This document shows, one piece after another, positions 6,217 through 9,677 of a DNA stretch of 9,677 nt. Location of the stretch: contig JAAYAO010000352.1 of assembly GCA_012719335.1 (NCBI GenBank), positions 1 through 9,677 of the forward strand, given 5' to 3'. Every line of letters starts with the position of its first letter. The stretch's first letter is position 1. This stretch comes from Propionibacterium sp. (GTDB taxonomy: Bacteria; Actinomycetota; Actinomycetes; Propionibacteriales; Propionibacteriaceae). The notes beneath the pieces were generated by a model, which saw nothing but the letters and a program-made list of their open reading frames with translations, searched no databases and had not been told where the DNA came from. The position numbers and the translations under genes are program-made.

Positions 6217-6576
6217 TCAGGCCTGACGGTTCTGGAGCAGGTCGCGGATCTCGGTGAGGAGTTCCTCGGAGGTGGCCGCAGCCGGCTCGTCCTGCTTCTT
6301 GAAGCGGTCGCGCATTGCGTTGTAGGGCTTGACGACGAGGAAGTACACCACGGCAGCGGTGATCAGGAAGGTGATCACGGCGTTGATGAACAGGCCGACG
6401 TTGACACCCAGCAGGGTGACGGCGCTGAAGTCGGGCTGCCCACCGATCTTGCCGATGAAGCCCATCAGCACGGCGGTGAACTGCTCGACCACCGCGGCGA
6501 AAACGGTGCCGATGACAACGGCCACGGCCAGCTCGACCAGGTTGCCGCGCATCAGGAATTCTTTGAAGCCGCTCAT
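6217..6576 (-). CDS. mscL: Large-conductance mechanosensitive channel MscL
   Basis: A 119-aa inner-membrane channel that opens under membrane tension to release solutes on osmotic downshock. The N-terminal amphipathic segment MSGFKEFLMRGN (1-12) precedes TM1 (about 14-40, with ELAVAVVIGTVFAAVV lining the pore). A short extracellular loop follows (41-57), then TM2 (about 58-83, VGLFINAVITFLITAAVVYF) ending in the conserved VKP (82-84). The charged C-terminal helix SEELLTEIRDLL (103-114) forms the cytoplasmic bundle. It is somewhat shorter than E. coli (136) or mycobacterial (151) MscL, mainly in the periplasmic loop and tail. The ATG at 6576 has a good GGAG site about 8 nt upstream (AAAGGAGAAACGAA). 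Same strand as the SAF gene, 61 nt downstream of it, so co-transcription is possible. Confidence 0.97.
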   Translation of the reverse strand: MSGFKEFLMRGNLVELAVAVVIGTVFAAVVEQFTAVLMGFIGKIGGQPDFSAVTLLGVNVGLFINAVITFLITAAVVYFLVVKPYNAMRDRFKKQDEPAAATSEELLTEIRDLLQNRQA

Positions 6577-6637
6577 TTCGTTTCTCCTTTCGGCGCAGTG
6601 CCCGCCAAGGGCTGTTTGGCTACGCCGACAGCAGAAT

Positions 6638-7252
6638 CTAGCGCAGAACTACAGACAGCGCCGAACCGGAGAAGCCCGCCAACTGCGGGGCCTCGATCTC
6701 CGCGACCTCAACCAGTAAGGGAGTTCCGGCCCCATCGGTACTGAACAATCCGTCACCGGTGGCCTCCCGATGGGGCAGGGCCGCCACCCGGGCCGAGGTG
6801 GCCACCGTGATCGGCCCGTCCGGGCCGGTGGCCCACAGGTCGATCCGGTCACCCACCCGCAGCACCGACAACACGGTGCGGTCGGTCAGGGTGATCGGCA
6901 CCAGAACCCGACCCGGTTCGGCGGTGTGCGGGGTGATCACACTCGCCTCGGTCAGCGGACTCCCGCGGGTCAACGGTGCTGCCACGAGCCGTCCGGTCAC
7001 GTCCTGCGGGTCGGTGATCACCCGATCCGGAGCCGCCCCGGCCGGCCACTGGGCCACGGTCAGGTGTTCGGGCCCCACCGTCATGCCGCTGGGCAGATCG
7101 GCCGCTGCCACCAGCACGTCCACCGTCGGGGCCGGGGCGGGACGCACCGCCATGATCGTCGCGCCGACGGCCACCGCGGCCGCGACCGCAGCGACCCGCT
7201 GTCGGTGCCAACTCACCGCCCGAGAAATTGCTCGCCACCATGAAGTACTCAT
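6638..7252 (-). CDS. SAF-domain, CpaB/RcpC-like membrane-anchored protein
   Basis: A 204-aa protein with a basic N-terminus (WWRAISRAVSWHRQR, 5-19), one membrane anchor (about 18-36, VAAVAAAVAVGATIMAV) and an external SAF domain (about 46-110: VDVLVAAADLPSGMTVGPEH, then GRLVAAPLTRGSPLTEASV). A second beta-rich region follows (115-204, VLVPITLTDRTVLSVLRVGD and a final SALSVVLR). This layout is that of CpaB/RcpC-type Flp pilus assembly proteins and many stand-alone actinobacterial SAF proteins. No pilus genes are in the window, so a pilus role is not supported here. Start is uncertain: ATG at 7252 fits the family better, while GTG at 7261 adds three residues; the AGGGG before the ATG is only about 1 nt away. 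The 96-nt upstream gap to fmdB contains two DnaA-box-like sites. Confidence 0.85.
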   Translation of the reverse strand: MSTSWWRAISRAVSWHRQRVAAVAAAVAVGATIMAVRPAPAPTVDVLVAAADLPSGMTVGPEHLTVAQWPAGAAPDRVITDPQDVTGRLVAAPLTRGSPLTEASVITPHTAEPGRVLVPITLTDRTVLSVLRVGDRIDLWATGPDGPITVATSARVAALPHREATGDGLFSTDGAGTPLLVEVAEIEAPQLAGFSGSALSVVLR

Positions 7253-7304
7253 ACCCCTCACGGTGGTACCGCGGCGGGGGAGTTTTCCCTCGAAGCCGGA
7301 CGAT

Positions 7305-7343
7305 TGTGGACAACGCTCCGGCCTGCCGCGGGGCTGTGGAGAA
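7305..7343 (-). promoter_or_regulatory. Two DnaA-box-like sequences between fmdB and the SAF gene
   Basis: On the minus strand, TTGTCCACA (7305-7313) is a perfect match to the actinobacterial DnaA box, and TTCTCCACA (7335-7343) fits the relaxed form. Both have the same orientation and their starts are 30 nt apart, about three helical turns. They lie in a 96-nt gap (7253-7348). Binding is inferred only; two boxes with no AT-rich unwinding region do not make an origin. Confidence 0.5.
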
Positions 7344-7348
7344 CCTGG

Positions 7349-7735
7349 TCAGGACGAGCTGGTCGAGCCCCCGGAACTGCTCGAGGTCGCCGCCCCGGAC
7401 GACGAGGAACTGCTCGATGAGCCCCCGCCGTCGGAGGACGAACCGCCGGCGGACGAGCTGCTGGAGGACGAGCCGGACGACTCCTTCGAGGACGAACCGG
7501 ACGACTCCGACGAACCACCGCTCTTGGCCGAGGAACCCTTGCCCCGGCCCTTGGCGTCGTTGCGGCTGTCGGTCTTGTAGAAGCCCGAACCCTTGAACAC
7601 CACGCCCACCGCGTTGTAGACCTTGCGCAGCGCACCCTCACAATCGGGGCACTCGGTCAACGCGGGGTCGGTGAACTTCTGGACGGCTTCGAGCTCGTTG
7701 CCGCAGGCGGTGCACCGGTACTGGTAAGTGGGCAT
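7349..7735 (-). CDS. FmdB-family zinc-ribbon protein with Ser/Gly tail
   Basis: A 128-aa protein starting MPTYQYRCTACGNELEAVQK, the signature of the FmdB/CxxC_CxxC_SSSS putative regulator family. Zinc ligands are C8, C11, C29 and C32 (CTAC...CPDC). The conserved core ends about residue 57 (VFKGSGFYKTD, 46-56). A tail of about 65 residues made almost only of Ser and Gly with a few Lys, Glu and Ala follows, probably disordered; serine-rich tails are known in this family but this one is long. Function of the family is not established; a transcriptional role was proposed for the founding formamidase-linked member. ATG at 7735 is chosen because the family starts there and GAGGAA lies about 7 nt upstream; an upstream in-frame start at 7777 would add 14 unrelated residues. 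A possible -10 (TATGCT, minus strand, 7781-7786) lies upstream. Confidence 0.92.
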   Translation of the reverse strand: MPTYQYRCTACGNELEAVQKFTDPALTECPDCEGALRKVYNAVGVVFKGSGFYKTDSRNDAKGRGKGSSAKSGGSSESSGSSSKESSGSSSSSSSAGGSSSDGGGSSSSSSSSGAATSSSSGGSTSSS

Positions 7736-7953
7736 GAACATTTCCTCGACGGTCACAGGCAAAGAACGATCTGGCACTCAAGCATAGCGACTGCTAACCA
7801 GGATGCCCGGACGCGACCGGCGGTGGGACGAGCCCCGGGGGCCGGCGTCCGGCTGCGACCAGTGCTTCGCGACGCACCCCTGCCCCGCCGCCACCATCTC
7901 CCGATCCTCCGGGGCCCCGCCGAAGCCGCCCTCGGTCAGGTGAGTACCGTCAC

Positions 7954-8637
7954 TTATTCGGCCAACTCCTTCGGGTCGATGGTGGCGAACAACTCGGTCG
8001 GCGTGGCCACCACGTCGATGCTGCGGTCCCACGGCTCGATCGGCAAGACCTCGAAGACCTCGTTGTCGTCGACCAGGGCGACGGTCACCGCCTCCGGCGC
8101 GGCGTGCTGCAGGGCCCGGTCGTACCACCCGGCCCCCATGCCGAGGCGGTCGCCGCGGCGGGTGACGCCCAGGGCGGGGCAGATGATCACCTCGGCCTCG
8201 GCCAGAGCCCGACCGCCCAAGGCGGGGGTGTCCGGTTCGGTGATCCGGTGGGCGGCCACCCGCAACCGGTCGGGCCCGGCGTAGCGGGCCCAGTCGGGGT
8301 CGCGCAACGGGGCCTCGGCCGGCCCCAACACCGGCAACAACACCCGCACCCCGGTCGCCTGCAGGGCCGACACCAACTCCAGGGTGCCCGGCTCGTCGGG
8401 GCGCGACAGGTACCCGGCCACGGTCAGGCCCGGCCCGACCCGTCCGGCCAGAAAGGCCAACACCCGGGCGGTGCGTTCCCGGTCGGCGGCGGCGCGCTGT
8501 TCGACGTCCTGCAGGGATCGGGCCCGGCGCACCGCCCGGCGCAGGGTCTGTTTCGCGGCGGCCAGAGCCGCCAGATCCGCCGAGCTGGTGGGCATGGCGG
8601 GGGTAGGCGCGTCGCACGGGCCGTCCGGGGTGGTCAT
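7954..8637 (-). CDS. 5-formyltetrahydrofolate cyclo-ligase
   Basis: A 227-aa cytosolic enzyme (MTHFS family) that converts 5-formyl-THF plus ATP to 5,10-methenyl-THF, recovering folate for one-carbon metabolism. Supporting motifs are the N-terminal AAKQTLRRAVRRAR (27-40) with its ATP-contacting basic residues, VAGYLSRPDEPGTLELVSAL (73-92) for folate binding, and ALGVTRRGDRLGMGAGWYDR (155-174), which matches the family G-x-RLG-x-G-x-G-YYDR signature with A and W at usually G/Y positions. Length is typical, with an N-terminal extension of about 20 residues. ATG at 8637 is preferred because a TACCAT box lies 6 nt upstream (leaderless start); ATG at 8595 is a shorter alternative. It diverges from moeA across only 18 nt. 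The 218-nt gap to fmdB (7736-7953) shows no further gene. Confidence 0.93.
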   Translation of the reverse strand: MTTPDGPCDAPTPAMPTSSADLAALAAAKQTLRRAVRRARSLQDVEQRAAADRERTARVLAFLAGRVGPGLTVAGYLSRPDEPGTLELVSALQATGVRVLLPVLGPAEAPLRDPDWARYAGPDRLRVAAHRITEPDTPALGGRALAEAEVIICPALGVTRRGDRLGMGAGWYDRALQHAAPEAVTVALVDDNEVFEVLPIEPWDRSIDVVATPTELFATIDPKELAE

Positions 8638-8642
8638 GGCCG

Positions 8643-8649
8643 TATGGTA
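8643..8649. promoter_or_regulatory. Shared symmetrical -10 box for divergent cyclo-ligase and moeA genes
   Basis: TATGGTA holds two overlapping -10 boxes: TATGGT (8643-8648) on the plus strand, 7 nt before the moeA ATG at 8656, and TACCAT (8649-8644) on the minus strand, 6 nt before the cyclo-ligase ATG at 8637. The entire intergenic gap is 18 nt (8638-8655), with no ribosome-binding site on either side, so both mRNAs are probably leaderless. Neither side has a clear -35; any such contacts fall within the opposite gene. Confidence 0.6.
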
Positions 8650-8655
8650 GGCGCC

Positions 8656-9677
8656 ATGGCACTGTTCGGACGCAAGAAGAAGAACGAGGTCGTCGACGAA
8701 GAGCCGGCCCCGCCGCCGTCCCTGCCCGACCCGCCCGCGACCGACGAGCGCGGGCTGCGCGCGGTGGATGCCCACCTCGACTACATCCTGTCCCTGGTCG
8801 ACGAACTGCCGCCGTTCGGGCAGCACATCTCCGACTGCCTGGGGCTGAGCCTGAGCGAGAACATCGTCGCCGACATCGACGTGCCACAGTTCGACAACTC
8901 CGCGATGGACGGTTACGCGGTGCGCCACGAGGACATCGCCGAGGCCACCACCGACAACCCGGTGAACCTGGCCGTGGTCGGGCACATTCCGGCCGGGCAG
9001 GTCGCCGAGGACGAACTGTCGCCCGGCACCGCGATGAAGATCATGACCGGCGCGCCGGTACCGGTCGGCGCCGACACCGTGGTGAAGGTCGAGGACACCG
9101 ATGCCGGTGACGAGGACGTCCGGGTGTTCACCCCGCCCCAACCCGGCGCGAACATCCGGGCCCGCGGTGAGGACATCGCCGACGGCACCCCGGTGCTGTC
9201 GATGGGCGACGTGATCGGCCCGCGCACCGTGGCATTGCTGGCCACGATCGGCATCGACACGGTGCTGGTGCGGCCCCGTCCGCGGGTGGTGGTGATCTCC
9301 ACCGGGTCGGAACTGGTCGCCCCGGGCCTCGACCTGACCAAACCCGGCCAGATCTACGATTCCAACTCCTACCTGGTGGCCGCCCTGGCCGAGAAGGCCG
9401 GCGCGCAGGTGTACCGGGTCGGTGGGGTGGGTGACGATCCCGACGAGCTGCGCCGGGTGATCACCGACCAGTTGGTGCGCGCCGACCTGATCGTGACCAC
9501 CGGCGGGGTGTCGATGGGCGACCACGACATCGTCAAGGAGATCGCCCCGTCCCTGGGCGCCACCGACTTCGCGAAGATCGCGATGCAGCCGGGCAAACCC
9601 CAGGGCTTCGGCCTGATCGGTGATGACGAGACCCCGATCCTGATGCTGCCGGGCAACCCGGTCAGCGCGTTCGTGTC
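8656..9677 (+). CDS. moeA: Molybdopterin molybdenumtransferase MoeA (gephyrin-like Glp), 3'-truncated by window end
   Basis: The first 340 codons of MoeA, which inserts molybdate into adenylated molybdopterin in the last step of molybdenum cofactor synthesis. The family motif DNSAMDGYAVR is at 80-90, followed by GHIPAGQ and KIMTGAPVPVGADTVVKVED in domain order, VVVISTGSELV, TTGGVSMGDHD, MQPGKPQGFG and LPGNPVSAF near the window end. The N-terminus carries about 32 extra residues (MALFGRKKKNEVVDEE and a Pro-rich linker) before the usual MoeA start, absent from E. coli MoeA. At the E. coli K279 position (IKPGKP) this protein has Gln, while the other two lysines (FAK, PGK) are kept; I believe Gln is common in actinobacterial members. 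The frame is open to the last base, so the final 60 or so residues including domain IV are missing from view. Start chosen from the TATGGT box 7 nt upstream. Confidence 0.96.
   Translation, partial: MALFGRKKKNEVVDEEPAPPPSLPDPPATDERGLRAVDAHLDYILSLVDELPPFGQHISDCLGLSLSENIVADIDVPQFDNSAMDGYAVRHEDIAEATTDNPVNLAVVGHIPAGQVAEDELSPGTAMKIMTGAPVPVGADTVVKVEDTDAGDEDVRVFTPPQPGANIRARGEDIADGTPVLSMGDVIGPRTVALLATIGIDTVLVRPRPRVVVISTGSELVAPGLDLTKPGQIYDSNSYLVAALAEKAGAQVYRVGGVGDDPDELRRVITDQLVRADLIVTTGGVSMGDHDIVKEIAPSLGATDFAKIAMQPGKPQGFGLIGDDETPILMLPGNPVSAFV

Noticed and set aside
7253..7348. Possible replication origin because of DnaA-box-like sites
   Set aside because: Only two boxes, no AT-rich unwinding region, and no dnaA/dnaN/gyrB neighbours.
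7258..7580. Acidic plus-strand frame (DEPPPSEDEPPADELLEDEP) across the fmdB tail
   Set aside because: It is the complement of the Ser/Gly codons of fmdB; no start signal or family similarity.
8638..9525. Upstream extension of the cyclo-ligase frame to a 523-aa protein antisense to moeA
   Set aside because: The extension is the complement of moeA coding sequence and matches no family; the -10 box and family length favour the ATG at 8637.

Overview
The window is very GC-rich, densely packed and actinobacterial. It has an IdeR/DtxR iron repressor, a MscL/SAF/FmdB/5-formyl-THF cyclo-ligase cluster next to moeA, TANNNT -10 boxes 6-7 nt before several start codons (leaderless mRNAs), and the dispersed GGTTTCGACA...GGCTCAACC repeat. 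I infer an actinomycete, perhaps Propionibacteriales; genus cannot be fixed from sequence alone.

Layout. (1) 39-2648, plus strand: ideR, an unrecognised 354-aa protein with clustered Cys/His, and a class I SAM methyltransferase overlapping it by 1 nt (probable operon). (2) 2649-3211, no supported protein gene: decayed copies of a palindromic repeat, a candidate structured RNA resembling the actinobacterial 6C RNA, and a perfect palindrome directly abutting a tRNA. (3) 3212-3284: tRNA-Arg(CCU). In 3285-3505 I see nothing identifiable. (4) 3506-6119: a minus-strand gene of unknown function divergent from a eukaryotic-type UTP-glucose-1-phosphate uridylyltransferase, both apparently leaderless. 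The uridylyltransferase is followed, with an ATGA overlap, by a 217-codon unknown ORF whose first half carries a 72-nt-period array of the same palindromic repeat. A strong hairpin terminator closes the convergent pair. (5) 6217-8637, minus strand: mscL, a SAF/CpaB-like membrane-anchored protein, an FmdB zinc-ribbon protein with a long Ser/Gly tail, and 5-formyltetrahydrofolate cyclo-ligase. (6) 8656-end, plus strand: moeA/glp, cut by the window end, sharing an 18-nt intergenic region and a symmetrical -10 box with the cyclo-ligase gene.

Most genes are housekeeping: iron sensing, sugar-nucleotide supply, osmotic protection, folate and molybdenum cofactor metabolism. I found no phage, transposase, toxin-antitoxin, defence or CRISPR genes. 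The most distinctive signals are the repeat array inside a possible coding frame, the shared symmetrical promoter between moeA and the cyclo-ligase gene, and the 6C-like RNA candidate.
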